Assembly: GCF_025602895.1 (NCBI RefSeq)
Contig: NW_026516220.1
Span: forward strand, 558,001 to 622,000
Direction: 5' to 3'
DNA: 64,000 bases
Source of the DNA: Polychytrium aggregatum
Lineage: Eukaryota > Chytridiomycota > Chytridiomycetes > Polychytriales
The first letter of the stretch is position 1, and each line of letters begins with the position of its first letter. The translations under genes and the position numbers were made by a program. The notes beneath the pieces are model-generated. The model worked only from the letters and a program-made list of their open reading frames with translations, searched no databases and was not told the origin of the DNA. Shown here one piece after another: positions 10,734 through 25,400 of this stretch.

Positions 10734-12515
10734 ATGGCCGTCGACATCACCCAGCTGGTGCTCCAGACAATACGGGAGCGATCGAGGACGCAGTCGGCCC
10801 TGGAAAATGGTGCAGGGCCTCTCGAGCATGGCCTCATATTCAGAAAACCGCTGGCTGCTCGAACCGATTTCATGAAAGAGGCCTACAAGCTGGTGAGGAT
10901 TGCAGCCAGATGCGAACCCGGCCCAGCTGCGACCCCAGCGGTCCGGGGCAGCGGCTGGGCATGTACTGATGTGCATGTGAGCTGCCGATCGAGAGCTGCG
11001 ATGTCGGTTGATGGTCGGTCCAACCCGATGACTGGGGCGTTTGCATGACTCATCCGGGTGATGTTACGCAGTCTCGACACATCGTCACTCTGCAGAGCTT
11101 CTTGGCCAAGATTCAACGGACCTATCTGGACATCCACCGCCACCTCCCCCGGGCAAGTGACGGCCTCGCACCATGTGAAAACGATCCTCTGTTCAACAGC
11201 GGCGACTCTGGATTGTTTCTGCAAACAATGCTTGGCCTGGAGTCGCTGACAGACCGACAGCGCGACGAGATTGATGCGTACTGCAAAGTGTTTATCCAAA
11301 GCACAATCAAGTCGATCGACCTGCTGAAGAGTGCTGCGGGTGAGGATCGCAGCGAGTCTTGATGCCATGGGGCACTTCCATACACTGTCCTAAATTTCCA
11401 TCATCTTGACGGTCTACTTCCCGGTGATGATGATCCCGATGAGCAGAGCAGTTGTCCAAAGGCCCGTCAAGCTTGTCAGTCGCCAAGAGCACATCGTTAT
11501 TTGGATCGCTTCTGTCCACCGAGGAAGAGAAAGCCGATGAATTGCGGCACCTCAACGAACACCGACAGGCCGTCATCTGGAGCTTGCAGAAGCGACTCCA
11601 GCGAGCGTCGCAGCTGCAAATGGAGATGCAGGAGGCTCGTCTGAAGAGAAAGTTGAATTCGTCGGCAAGGTATATCTGCGACTAGTGCCATTCACTCACT
11701 CACTCACTCACTCACTCACTCACTCACTCACTCACTCACTCACTCACTCACTCACTCACTCACTCACTCACTCACTCACTCACTCACTCACTCACTCACT
11801 CACTCCAATACTAGCTATGCCTCTCCTTTGCCCACTCCGACACAGACGTCTCAAGGCAATACCGCCTCTGAGCCGACCAAGACCTCGTCCTATGGAATCT
11901 CAAAGCTCGGTCAGACGCTCGAGGCGGCACTCGGATCCTTCAAGCCCCGGGATGAGACCCCGGTCAAGGGTTATCAAAATACCCCGGACATTCCAAGTTT
12001 TATCGAGAGTGATGCAAATATCGATGATGACGAAGACTTTGAAAGCACCCTCTCCGATGATCAGCGTCTCATGTTCGAAAGGGAGAACGAAGCGCTGCTC
12101 AGTCAGCTCGAGAACGAGACCGACCAAGTCAGGTACCCCAGGACGGGTCGATTGGGTGGAGGCTTTCAGCAATGCTGAGCACCGGCGCTTCGCTTCCGAA
12201 GCCAGAGTTTCATCGAAGGATGATCCGCAATCGCACGACCGATGCACTGACCCATCTGATGCAAACAGGACGGCAACCCGAACCATCCAGGAGATTGCCA
12301 GTCTCACCAACCAGCTGGGCCACCACCTGCAGGAGCAGCAGGAAATGATCGAGGGCATCTACGAAGAGGCCCAGGTTGCCACCAGCTACATCCAGCGTGG
12401 TAACGAGCACCTCGAAAAGGCACAGCGGCATTTTGGCGATGCCCGCATTTGGGTGCTGGTGTTCTTGCTTGTCGCCAGCGGCGTGCTGCTGTTTTTGGAC
12501 TGGTACGATAGCTGA
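10734..12515 (+). CDS. UFE1: Syntaxin 18 / Ufe1, ER Qa-SNARE
   Basis: The protein is the ER-resident Qa-SNARE for Golgi-to-ER retrograde vesicle fusion, acting with Sec20, Use1, Sec22 and the Dsl1/NRZ tether. Exons 10734-10892, 11072-11339, 11447-11669, 11815-12132 and 12269-12515 give 404 aa. The N terminus (MAVDITQLVLQTIRERSR) resembles the short Sly1/Dsl1-contact region of the family. The block LTDRQRDEIDAYCKVFI is the typical syntaxin-18 middle motif. The SNARE helix runs from about residue 323 to 380 with the zero-layer Gln in LQEQQEMIEGIYEEA. A C-terminal anchor (about 383-401) is followed by only three residues, as expected for a tail-anchored protein. ATG 10734 was chosen because it opens the family N terminus; an in-frame upstream ATG at 10668 exists. 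Confidence 0.9.
11692..11805 (+). repeat. (CTCA)n microsatellite in syntaxin intron 3
   Basis: About 28 perfect copies of the same tetramer, in the same orientation relative to the gene, as at 241-362. It fills most of the intron 11670-11814 and ends 9 nt before the acceptor. Confidence 0.97.
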
Positions 12516-13403
12516 GGCACTCACAAAGCACGATAAGACCATGCTCAGTCGACTGGAGACATCTTGCTGGATCTTGAATACACGAACCCCTGTTCTCTGC
12601 GCTGTCCGCCGCACACGAACATGGACAAGAGCGATTGCTGTCGCGCTGATCCATGTGGAAGTCACGTGGACCGCACGCCATTTCAATCAAGCGCCAGCCA
12701 AGGCGCGGGGACACACGCTTTCCTGTTTTGGCAAGGCCGTGGCTGGTTGCGCGTTCGGCGGCGAGGACGCAGCGAGGAGCGAGGCTGCCTCGCGCACGCT
12801 TAACTTCTGACGAGAGCGCAGGCGAGGAGCCACGAGCGAGAGCCGCCACGCCCTCCTGGCACTTTTTGCCTGGGCCTCTGGCGATGCTGCTTGGCCCCTC
12901 CTCTGCCTCTTTCGGTGTCCCCACCATCGAGAGATCTGCGAAAGCCCCCCCCCCGACCCGACTTCCCTGTTTCCTCCCTCAAGTTTGCTTGTCATCGCGT
13001 GGTTCTCCCGCACCGACTCGCTCGCTCGCTGAACCAAGTCTGTTTTCCAAGGTATGTGGCAGCCGAGGGCTTGGTGGATTGTCTTCCTCTCCCTCGGCAA
13101 CTGGAACCAAGCCAGGCCCCATGCCGTCGATTGTGCACTCCCTCCGCCGGCCAAGTGCCTGGCTCTCCTTGTGTCGTCACCATACCCTTTCGTAGTTTGC
13201 TTGATCTCTACTTTTGCGTTGCCTGCTGCTGTTGTCCGCCTGCATATGCTGTCTGTGCTGTTGTACGTACCCGCCTTTTGCGGCGCTCCTGCTCGGCCCT
13301 CCAGATCGGCCCAGATCTTCAGGCAGCAAACCTTGTCCGGCACATCGCCAGTCACTGAAACAGTCTGACACATCCAACTTCCCTGCGACGTGAAGCAGAA
13401 GAC
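12516..13403. other. Intergenic region upstream of the dynein gene
   Basis: These 888 bp hold the syntaxin 3' end and the dynein promoter/leader. The last 500 bp are pyrimidine-rich (CTCC, TTGCC runs), as in a long 5' UTR. The ORFs seen here on both strands lack any family signature and are probably chance. Confidence 0.6.
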
Positions 13404-16400
13404 ATGATGGACGAAGGTAAAGACGAGCTCGGACTGCCCCCAGCAACCGAGGCCTCGCTCGCCCAAGCCGTCGAAGTCTCAGCCCTCAAGACGCATATTG
13501 GCCGTCTGCTCTGGGTTGTTCTCGATGCCAACCCCCAGGACGTTGAATCTTCTCTGCTCAATCACGCCGATACCTGGGAGATCTGCCACAAATTCATCAC
13601 CGATCCCCAGCAGCAAGTGCTCTTCATTGTCAAGGAGAAGGGAGAGGCCCGCACCAACGCCAATGCCGGCCTCGGCTCCTATTCGGACTACTCCTCGAAC
13701 AGCTTCAGTACATTTTCGTACAACCTCGATTATGGCTCGCTGACCAGCCCCACGGGCTACAACTGGAGAAGCGGAGGTATGGGAGATGGTGCCATCGCAG
13801 CGCCACCTGCTGTCTGTCGGTGGAGCGGTGTTGCAGCTGACCGGGTTGGGTGTCTATCGGTCCTGTCTTGACGATATCTGCACCGTCATTGTCCGGTCTT
13901 GCCTACCGCCCAGTGGAAGACTCCAACAACCACAACTACAACTATGCGCTCCAACTCGAGCTGAGCTACTCTGATAGCCAGGTCGCCTCCATGGCCCTGA
14001 TCAAGCGTTTCCCGATTGTCGAGGAGGGTCGCCCCCTGCAGAACCAGCTGCAGCTCATCAACTTGCCGGGTCCTGGCGATGGCGGAAACACATACGAGAC
14101 GCTCCATTCGTACATCCACAACGCCGTGTCCCCTTTCTTCGATGCCTATGTGGCTTCCAAGGGTGGGCTCGTTCCCAGCACCGGTGGCCGCGACGACAAA
14201 GAAGCCAAGACAGGTAATGCCATCGGTCCTGGGTGATCTACATAACTCCGTCTGTCACCAACAAAAATGGCCTCGGTGTATTGTGAAGGATCGGCACCGG
14301 GCGAATATCTCGGGCCCGTCGGCGTTGAATGTCCATGTCTCCCGTGTCACTCTGCTCATGTACCAATTGCCTATCAAAACCCTTTCAGGTGTCCCCATGG
14401 CCAAGAAGAAGCTGGCTGAGCTTGAGCTGTCGCTGCTGCATCTCCAGCAGAACGTCGAGATCCCTGACATCACCCTGATGATCGACCCGGTCGTCAAGTC
14501 GGCCGTCACGACCTGCCGCGAGCAGAAGAAGAAGGTCACGGTCGACGCCGTCGGCAACATCGACGACTCGTCCTTCCTCAACAAGCTTCAGGGAGACGTC
14601 AACGGCTGGGTCCGTGAGATCCAGAAGGTGACCAAGCTTACCCGCGACCCTGCCTCCGGCACAGCCAGCCAGGAAATCAACTTTTGGCTCAGCATGGAGC
14701 GTGCGCTTGCCCAGATCGAGGAGCAGCTCAAGAGCGACCAGATCACCCTGACCCTCGACATTCTCAAGCACGCCAAGCGCTTCCATGCCACCGTTAGTTT
14801 CCTGGCCGACACCGGCATCAAGGAAGCCATGGACAATGTCGCCAAGTACAACCAGCTGATGCGCGACTTTCCCCTCAACGAGCTCCTGTCCGCCACCGAC
14901 GTCGACAAGATCCGCGAGTCCATCCTCCAGATCTTTGGCCACCTCAACAAGAAACTCAGGCTCTCACCCTATCCGATCCGCCGCGCCCTGCCCTTGGTCG
15001 AAGCCATCTCGCGCGATCTCAACGAGCAGCTCCTCAAGGTTCTGGGCAATCGTCGCCTGATGTTCATGGACTACAACGAGTTCGAGAAGGCCATTGCCGG
15101 ATGCGACAAGGTGTTTTCGGTCTGGGACGACCAGGTCAAGGAGTTTGTCAACGTTGCCCGTGAGGTCACGCGAAAGCGATCCGAAAAGTTCATTCCGCTC
15201 AGGGTCAACAATGCCCACGTAAAGCTCGAGGAGCGCGTCAACTTCCTCAAGACTTTCCGAAAGCAGCACGAGCAGCTTCACTCGACCATCCTCAAGGTCA
15301 TGAAGCCCGAGAAGTCGTCGATCGAAGTCTCCACTACGATTGTCAGCATCGAGCGCGGCGTCCACATCTCGGACGCCTCTGCCATCGACGATGTCAATGC
15401 CGCGTTTGAGGGTGTCAAGAAGATCGATGTGCTCGACATCACTCTCGAAGGCACCGAGGTCTGGGTGGCTGCCGAGAATGCCTACAACGACCGCGTCTCT
15501 CGGGTCGAAAACCAGATCATTGCTCGCCTGCGCGATCGCCTGGGCACGGCCAAGAACGCCAACGAGATGTTCCGTGTCTTCTCCAAGTTCAACGCCCTCT
15601 TTGTGCGCCCCAAGATCCGCGGTGCCATCCAGGAGTACCAGACCCAGCTCATTGACAGTGTCAAGGATGACATCAAGCGCCTCCACGACAAGTTCAAGGC
15701 CGGCTTCCGCAACTCGGAGGTCTACCGCATGTCGCAGCTGCGTGACATTCCCGCCGTTGCCGGCACCATCATATGGGCTCGTCAAATCGAGCACCAGCTC
15801 GGGCTGTACATGAAGCGAGTCGAAGACGTGCTTGGCAAGGGCTGGGAGAACTATGCCGAAGGCACCAAGCTCTACGAGGAGTGCACCGCCTTCCGCAGAA
15901 AGCTCGACACCAAGCCGGTCTTTGACGCATGGCTGACCGAGATCCAGAAGCGCGACCTTAGTGTATCCGGACGCATCTTTGACATTGTCCGTGCCCGCGC
16001 CGCCGGCAACGCCCTGACCCTGAACGTCAGCTTTGACTCCCAGATCATCACCCTGTTCAAGGATGTTCGGAATCTGCTTTGGTTGAATTTTAGCATCCCA
16101 CATGCGATCTCGAATGTCGGCAAGGATGCCAAGCGCGTCTACCAATACGCTGTCTCCCTGAGCGAGACCGTGCGCACCTACGGCCAGACCGTCAACAAGG
16201 TCACGCGCAACGCGGTCATTGCTCCTCTGATCGCCGTGTATCAGAAGGATGTGCAGACAGCCATCTCCAAGGGCATCATGTACCGATGGGAGATGTTTAG
16301 CGGCAGCGTGAGTATCCGTCGCCCGTGTTGTTTTTTTTTTTTTTTTTTTGCTTCGGGCGTGCACGTCTCGATGCTCGAGCGCATATATGCGGACATACAG

Positions 16401-19400
16401 CCATTATCCGCTCGCTCTGACGGCGAGTCCGGGCCCTGTACTCATCCCAGCCGCACACTCATTCATGCTAAGCTACATTTGCTCCTCGATTTTGCTAGTA
16501 CGACACTCGTCCCCAGTTCACTGTCCACTACCGCGGAGCCGACAAGGCCGAGAATCGCCAGGTCATGTATGTGCGCGAGTTTGCTGCAATCGTTTCCGTC
16601 TTCCAGGAAAAAGTCAACACGGCCTTGTTGATTTACAACGAAATCAACCTGGCTGTCGAGGAGCTCAAGAGCTGCGTCTACCTCAAGTCCAAGCTGATGG
16701 AGATCCTGGATCGCATCCAGCGCGACATTGACCGTCTCAATCTCGAGGCATATTCCAACCTGGAGGAGTGGACCGAGCAGATCGACCAGCGCATTGAGGA
16801 GGTCCTGATCACGCGTCTTCAATCCGCCATCAAGGTAGAGACAACAGCATAATGCCGATGCCACTCTCGCAGGGCGATGCCCGTATCCAGCAGATGTTGT
16901 GCAAGGCGTCGTCGCCCCTGCGGTCGTATCTCTGCCAGCTCTGAGCTAACAGCTGTCGCCGTATTCGCACAGGCATGGACGGCCGAGTTCCTGCAAGAAG
17001 ACGGATCAATCGACGCCCGTCGGCTGCACAATCGCCTCACCTCCGAGGGCAGCTTGATCCAGCAGCAGCTCGAGGAGTTTATGGAGCTGAGTACCCCTCG
17101 CAAGGACGAAAGCCGACCCCAGATGAAGTGTCTGGTTCACGAGCTCCGCCTCAAGGACCAAGTCATGTACCTCTATCCGCCCATCGAAAGTGCCCGCGCC
17201 CACTGGTACACCGAGCTTCATGACTGGCTGTTGGTTGTGTGTTCGCTCAGCCGTGTCCAGGGCTCTCGCTATGAGATGGGTCTCGCCGTTGATGTCGAGG
17301 AGTCCGAGAACACCTACAGCAACTTGGTGAGTGCCGTTTCTGCTCCTCTATTACCTCTGACAGCAAGTTGGATTGTCCGCACTTGCGGTATTGGTACTGG
17401 CATTGTGTTTGAGGTTTAACCGTGCATTTCGTGGTCTCTATCATTCCAATTCCTGCACCTTCGTGACCCCGTATCTCCCTGATCTCGAACTTCCATGGCC
17501 ACCGTCCATCGTGTCTCAGCTCACCAAGCTGCCGCAGAACACGCTCGAAAGTGCCTACGGTATCTTGGAGATGAAACTCAAGCTCGTCTCAGATTACGTC
17601 GGCATCTGGCTGCAATACCAGTCCCTCTGGGATCTCGAGCCCCAGCTCGTGCACTCCAAGCTCGGCGATGACCTCAACAAGTGGCAGCAGCTTGTCCTGG
17701 AGATCAAAAAGGCCCGCGCCACGTTCGACAACTCCGAGACCAAGCGGTCGTTTGGTCCGATTGTGATCGACTACGAGCAGGTGCAGTCCAAGGTCAATGC
17801 CAAGTACGACCAATGGCAGCGCGAGGTGCTCAACCAGTTTGGCTCCAAGCTCGGCAACTCGATGCGCGAGTTCTACACGACTGTCTCGAAGGCTCGCTAC
17901 GACCTGGAGCAGCAGTCGGTCGACAGCAGCTCCACTGCCGCTGCCGTGTCGTTTATTACGTTTGTGCAGGACCTCAAGCGCAAGCTGCCAAAGTGGAGCG
18001 TCCAGGTCGAAACCTTCCGCAACGGCCAAAAGGTGCTCGAGCGCCAGCGCTTCCAGTTCCCCAGCGACTGGCTCTACGTTGACAACGTTGATGGCGAATG
18101 GAGCGCCCTGAACGAGATCCTGACTCGCAAGAACAACGCCATCCAAGAGCAGATTGCTGGCCTGCAGAGCAAAATCGTCGCCGAAGACCGTATTGTCGAA
18201 CAGAAGATCAAGGATATCCTCGCTGAGTGGGAGAAGAGCAAGCCTGTCCAGGGACAGATCGAGCCCGACATTGCCATGAACACCCTAAGCATCTTCGAAG
18301 GACGTGTTACTCGCCTCAAGGAAGAATATGACCAGGTCTGCCGCGCCAAGGAGGCCCTTGATCTCGAGCAGACAGTCAACAACCGCCTGGATCCTGTCCT
18401 GGAGGAACTCCGAGACCTCAAGGGTGTTTGGAGCTCGCTCTCGGCCATCTGGCAGAAGATCTCGGAGCTCAAGGATACTCTCTGGTCGTCTGTCATGCCA
18501 CGCAAGCTGCGCCAGCAACTCGACCAGCTGCTGGCATCCACCAAGGAGATGCCCAGCCGCATGCGTCAGTACTCGGCTTTCGAGCACGTGCAGGAGACCA
18601 TCAAGAGTCACATCAAGACCAACGCCCTCCTGACCGACCTCAAGTCCGAGGCTCTCCGCGAGCGCCACTGGAAGCAACTGTTCAAGTCACTCAAGTTCGA
18701 CGGCAAGCTCATTCTCTCGGAGCTCACTGTCGGCCACCTCTGGGATGCAGACATGAAGCGCAACGAGACCGTCATTCGCGAGGTCATCACCACTGCCCAG
18801 GGCGAAATGGCTCTCGAAGAGTTCCTCAAGTTTGTCAAGGAAACCTGGACCTCGTACTCGCTTGAGCTGATCAACTACCAGAACAAGTGCAGACTGATCC
18901 GTGGATGGGACGACCTGTTTGCCAAGTGCTCCGAGAACCTCAACTCGCTCACGGCGATGAAGCACTCACCCTACTACAAGGTCTTTGAGGAGGAGGCCGC
19001 CACATGGGAGGACCGCCTCAACCGAATCCACGTCCTCTTCGATGTCTGGATTGATGTCCAGCGCCAGTGGGTCTATCTCGAGGGCATCTTCACCGGCAAT
19101 GCCGACATCAAGCACCTGCTCCCTGTCGAGAGCTCGCGCTTCCAGAACATCAACGGCGAGTTCATGGCCGTCATGAAGAAGGTCTACAAGTCGCCCTTCA
19201 TTCTCGATGTTTTGAACATCCAGAACATCCAAAAGTCGCTCGAGCGCCTGGCCGATCTGCTCTCCAAGATCCAGAAAGCGTTGGGCGAGTATCTCGAACG
19301 CGAGCGCTCGTCGTTCCCGCGCTTCTACTTTGTTGGTGACGAGGACCTGCTCGAGATCATTGGCAACAGCAAGGATGTGGTGCGCATCCAAAAGCACTTC

Positions 19401-22400
19401 AAGAAGATGTTTGCGGGCATCTCCAGCATCATCCTCGACGACGAGGCCACGACCATCCTCGGCATGGCCTCCAAGGAAGGCGAGACCGTCCAGTTCAAGT
19501 CTCCAGTGTCGATCAAGAGCAACCCCCGCATTAACGACTGGCTGACGCTCCTTGAGAAGGAAATGCGCGAGTCGCTCGCCCTCTGGACCTCGGACGCCCT
19601 CCAGGCCATGAATCAGTTCTACTACTCAGAGAACCTCGACGGCAGCGAACTCCTCTCCTGGATGGACACCCATCCCGCCCAGCTCGTTGTCCTGACCATG
19701 CAGATTGTCTGGACCCAGTCCGTCGAGAAGGCTCTTGCCGCAGCGTCCGAGACCCGCGACACCACCGGTCTGCAAACCTCGCTCAAGCTCACTGAGCGCA
19801 GCCTCAACGTCCTCGCCGACCTGGTCCTCACGGATCTACACCCTCTCAGACGCAAGAAATGCGAGCACCTGATCACCGAGCTCGTGCACCAGCGCGATCT
19901 GATCCGCAAGTTGATCCAGAACCAGGTGTCGTCGGCGTCCGACTTTGACTGGCTCTACCAGATGCGCTTCTACTGGAACTCGAGCGAGCCCGACCCGCTC
20001 AAGCGTCTCACCATCCGCATGGCCAACGCTTCCTTCCTGTATGGCTACGAGTACCTTGGCGTGCCCGACCGCCTGGTGCAAACGCCCCTGACGGATCGCT
20101 GCTACCTGACCCTGACCCAGGCCCTTGACAGCCGTCTTGGCGGCAGCCCCTTCGGACCCGCCGGCACTGGCAAGACCGAGAGTGTCAAGGCCCTGGGTGT
20201 GCAGCTCGGACGCTTCGTTCTGGTCTTTTGCTGCGATGAAAACTTTGACTTCCAGGCCATGGGACGAATCTTCCTGGGTCTCTGCCAAGTCGGCGCCTGG
20301 GGCTGCTTTGACGAGTTCAACCGCCTGGAGGAGAGAATTCTCTCGGCTGTCTCGCAGCAAATCCAGACCATCCAGATTGGCCTCAAGGAGGAGGGCGAGA
20401 TCGAACTCCTCAGCAAGAATCTCAAGGTCAACCCCAACACCGGCATCTTCATCACCATGAACCCTGGCTATGCCGGCCGATCGAACCTCCCCGACAACCT
20501 CAAGAAGCTCTTCCGAAGCATTGCCATGACCAAGCCCGACCGCGAGCTCATTGCCCAGGTCATGCTGTACTCGCAGGGCTTCCGCACCGCCGAGCTCTTG
20601 GCCTCCAAAGTCGTACCGCTCTTCAATCTGTGCGACGAGCAGCTATCGCCTCAGAGCCACTACGACTTTGGTCTCCGTTCGCTCAAGAGTGTGCTCATCA
20701 GCGCCGGTAACTTGAAGCGTGATCGTTTGAACAGCCTGCGATCGCTGCAGATTGAAGCCGAGACGAGCGATGATGCGGTCCTGAAGGCCACTGCGGCCTC
20801 GTCGCTGGAGAGCATCTCCGATAGCGGTCGCGAACAAGAACTCCTGATCCAGAGTATTCGCGAAACTGTTGTGCCCAAGCTCGTTGCGGAAGACATCCCG
20901 CTCCTGCAGAGGTTTGTGGTGCACCTGCCTCTTGTTTGGCTCTTGTTTCGCTGCGAACTGACACGACACTAACACACCATTGCCACCATTTCTACCATTG
21001 CCATCATTGCCATCATCGCCATCATCGCCATCCCCATGTCCTTCTAGCTTGATGGCCGATGTCTTCCCCGGCATCGAGTACAAGCCCGTCGACCTTGGCA
21101 AGCTCCAGACCGAGATCCGCAGGATCTGCAAGGAGCGTCGTCTTGTGGATGGCGAGTTCTGGATGGAGAAAGTCATTCAGCTGTATCAGATTCAGAGCAT
21201 CCACCACGGCCTGATGATGGTCGGCCCTTCGGGCTCTGGAAAGACCCTTGCTTGGCAGGTGCTGCTGGCTGCTCTCGAGAAGGTCGAGGGCGTCGAGGGT
21301 GTCTCGTACGTCATCGATCCCAAGGCCATGTCCAAGGAGGCTCTGTATGGCTCGATGGACGTCACAACGCGCGAGTGGACCGACGGTCTCTTCACGCACA
21401 CCCTTCGCAAGATCGTCGACAATGTCCGTGGCGAACACAGCAAGCGCCACTGGATCATCTTTGATGGCGATGTCGATCCCGAATGGGTTGAAAACTTGAA
21501 CTCGGTCCTCGACGACAACAAGCTTTTGACGCTGCCCAACGGTGAGCGCCTGTCGCTGCCTCCCAACGTCCGCATCATGTTCGAAGTCGAGACGCTCAAG
21601 TACGCCACCCTGGCAACGGTCAGTCGCTGTGGCATGGTCTGGTTCAGCGAAGACGTCATCACCTTCGACATGATCGCCACCAACTACCTCGAGACCCTTC
21701 GCCAGATCCCTCTGGATGACACCGAGGAGGAGTCTGTCAATCGGCGAACAGCCAACAACGAGGACGCTGCTGTGTCGCAGTCCCTGATCACCCAACGGCT
21801 GATTGCAGAAATCATCTCGCCCTACTTCCGGCCCGATGGCCTTGTCCAACGCGCCCTCGAGGCTGCAGAGTCCCTGGAGCACATCATGGACTTTACGCAC
21901 ATGCGCGTGCTCAACACTCTCTTCTCGCTCATCAACAAGACCGTGCGCAACGTGCTGGAGTACAATGCCGGCCATCCTGACTTCCCCCTGGGTCACGATC
22001 AGATGGAGGCCTACGTTCCAAAGCGCCTGGTGCTTTCGATCATTTGGAGTTTCTCTGGCGACTCCAAGCTCGAGACCCGCTCCAGACTCGGCGAGTTCAT
22101 CCGCACCTCGACCACCATCGATCTGCCTCCCACGGGCTCTGGCGCCTCCGTCATTGACTACGACGTCAGCCTCACAACAGGTGAGTGGATTCCTTGGCAG
22201 ACCAAGGTGCCCACCATCGAGATCGAGACCCACAATGTCTCTGCGGCCGACATTGTCATCCCCACGATCGACACCGTCCGTCACGAGGAAGTTCTGTACT
22301 CGTGGCTGTCGGAGCACAAGCCCGTTATCCTCTGCGGTCCGCCCGGCTCCGGCAAGACCATGACTCTGTTCTCTGCTTTGCGCAAGCTCAGCGAGATGGA

Positions 22401-25400
22401 GGTTGTCGGCCTCAACTTCTCCAGCGCCACCACACCTGAGCTGGTGCTCAAGACATTTGAGCAGTACTGCGAGTATCGCAAGACTCCCAACGGCGTGGTC
22501 CTGTCTCCCCTCATGTTGGGCCGATGGCTCGTCGTCTTTTGCGACGAGATCAACCTCCCTGCCACCGACAAATATGGCACCCAGCGCGTCATCTCGTTCC
22601 TGCGTCAGCTCGTTGAGCGCGGCGGATACTGGCGCTCGTCCGACAAGTCGTGGGTTCAGCTCGAGCGCATCCAGTTTGTCGGCGCCTGCAACCCCCCGAC
22701 CGACCCTGGTCGTGTGCCGATGACTCACCGGTTCCTGCGCCACGCGCCGCTGGTGATGGTTGACTACCCTGGCGAGATCTCCTTGCTGCAGATCTACAAC
22801 ACCTTCAGCAGAGCCATGCTCAAGGTCACGCCGTCGCTGCGAGGCTATGCCGAGCCCCTCAGTCAGGCCATGGTCGAGTTCTATCTGATGTCGCAGAAGC
22901 GATTCACACCCGACATCCAAGCCCACTACATCTACTCGCCGCGTGAGCTTACCCGCTGGGTGCGCGGCATCTTTGAGGCCATCAAGCCCAGCGAGAGCCT
23001 CACCATCGAGGGCTTGGTCCGCATCTGGGCACACGAAGGCTTGCGGTTGTTCCAGGACCGCCTCGTCTCTGAAGACGAGCGCCAATGGACCGACGAAAAC
23101 ATCGATGTCGTTGCCCTGAAGCACTTCCCCAACATCAACCGCGAGCAGAGCTTGACCCGCCCGATTTTGTTCTCGGACTGGCTCACGAAGGACTACCTGC
23201 CGGTGGAGCGCGAGGAGCTGCGCGAGTTTGTCAAGGCCCGCCTCAAGACTTTCTACGAGGAGGAGCTTGACGTGCCACTTGTGCTGTTCAACGACGTCCT
23301 CGAGCACGTCTTGCGCATCGATCGTGTGTTCCGCCAGAAGCAGGGCCATCTGCTGCTCATCGGTGTCAGTGGCAGCGGCAAGACGACCCTGTCCCGCTTT
23401 GTGGCCTGGATCAAGGGCCTCAGCGTCTTCCAGATCAAGGTGCACAACAAGTACACTGCCGAAGACTTTGACGAAGACCTCCGCACGGTCCTGCGCCGCG
23501 CAGGCTGTAAGGGTGAAAAGATCTGCTTCATCATGGACGAGTCGAACGTCCTGGACTCGGGCTTCCTCGAGCGCATGAACACTCTCCTTGCCAATGCGGA
23601 AGTTCCCGGCCTCTTCGAGGGCGACGAGTACGCCTCGCTGATGACCCAGTGCAAGGAAGGCGCACAGAAGAACGGGCTGATGATCGACTCGGCCGAGGAG
23701 CTGTACAAATGGTTCACCAACCAAGTCATGGAGAACCTGCACGTCGTCTTCACCATGAACCCTCCCGAAGGCGGCCTCGCTTCCCGCGCCGCCACATCGC
23801 CTGCGCTCTTCAACCGCTGCGTTCTCGATTGGTTTGGCGACTGGTCCGACCAGGCCTTCTACCAAGTTGGCAAGGAGTTCACCGACACCCTCGACCTCGA
23901 TGTCGGTGTGTACACTCCTCCGCTCAACTTCCCGATTGCCTACCGCGACCTGCCCATGCCTCCGTCCTACCGCAACGCCGTCGTCAACGCCTTTGTGTTT
24001 GTGCACCAGTCGCTCTACGAGATCAATCTGAAGCTGAGCAAACGACAGGGCCGCTACAACTACGTCACCCCGCGCCACTACCTCGACTTTATCAGCCACT
24101 ACGTCCGCCTCTTCCATGAGAAGCGCGAGGATCTCGAGGAACAGCAGCGCCATCTGAACGTTGGTCTGGATAAGCTCCGCGATACCGTTATCAAGGTCGA
24201 GGAGCTTCGCAAGAGCTTGGCCGTCAAAAAGGCTGAGCTCGAGAACAAGAACAAGCTCGCCAACGAGAAGCTGCAGAAGATGGTTGCCGACCAACAGGAA
24301 GCTGAGCAGAAGAAGGCCGCTGGACTCAAGATCCAGGAGGACATTGAGCGCCAGAACATTGCGATCGAGGAGCGCCGCACGACCGTCCAGGGCGATCTGG
24401 AGAAGGCCGAGCCGGCTGTCATCGAGGCCCAAAAGAGTGTCAGCAACATCAAGAAGAACCACCTGACCGAAGTGCGCTCGATGGCCAATCCGCCCGAGTC
24501 CGTGCGAATTGCGGTCGAATCGGTCTGTGTGCTCCTGGGCCACAAGGTCGATTCGTGGAAGACGGTAAGCATCGCGAGCATCGCATGTTGTCCTGGCTGT
24601 CGGCGCCCGCTTCTTCCTTGGACTGACTCCAACTTTGCTGCTCCTGGCCGCAGGTCCAAGGTATCCTCCGCCGCGACGACTTTATCTCCAGCATCGTCAA
24701 CTTTGACACCAACAAGATGAACACCAAAATCCGTGAGGACGTCAACTCAACCTACCTGTCCAACCCGAACTACAACTTTGAGTCGGTCAACCGCGCTTCC
24801 AAGGCCTGTGGTCCTCTTGTCCAGTGGGTGATTGCCCAGGTCACGTACTCCAAGATCCTGGAGCGCGTCGCCCCTCTCCGCAACGAGCTTGCCGACCTCG
24901 TCAAGGACGCCGAGAAGGCCAAGATCAGCGCCAAGACCATCCAGGACATGATCCAGGAGCTCGAGGAGAAGATCGCCCGTTACAAGGACGAGTACGCTGT
25001 TCTCATCAGCGAGACCCAGGCCCTCAAGACCGAGATGGAGAAGGTCAAGTCCCGCGTCGATCGCAGTTTGGCGCTGCTGGCCAACCTCTCCTCCGAGAAG
25101 GAGCGCTGGGAGTCGTCGAGTCAGTCATTCGAGGTGCAGATGGGCACCATTGTTGGCGATGTTCTGCTCTCTGCCGCCTTCCTCGCCTACGGCGGCTACT
25201 TTGATCAGCAGTACCGTGACGCGCTTCTGCAGTACTGGAAGATCCATCTCGTCCAAGCCGGTATCCGCTTCAAGCAGGACCTTTCTCTGCCCGAGTATCT
25301 CTGCACCGCCGACGAGCGTCTCGCTTGGCAGGCCAATGCTTTGCCTGCGGACGACCTGTGCACCGAAAATGCCATCATGATGAAGCGCTTCAACCGCTAC

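Noticed and set aside
14964-16364. 466-codon minus-strand ORF opposite dynein exon 3
   Set aside because: Same antisense shadow effect; product is Val/Leu/Asp-rich without known motifs.
21022-24543. 1,173-codon minus-strand ORF opposite the dynein AAA domains
   Set aside because: It mirrors the codon bias of the dynein sense strand (few stops in the complementary frame) and encodes no domain. The sense strand has all AAA motifs.
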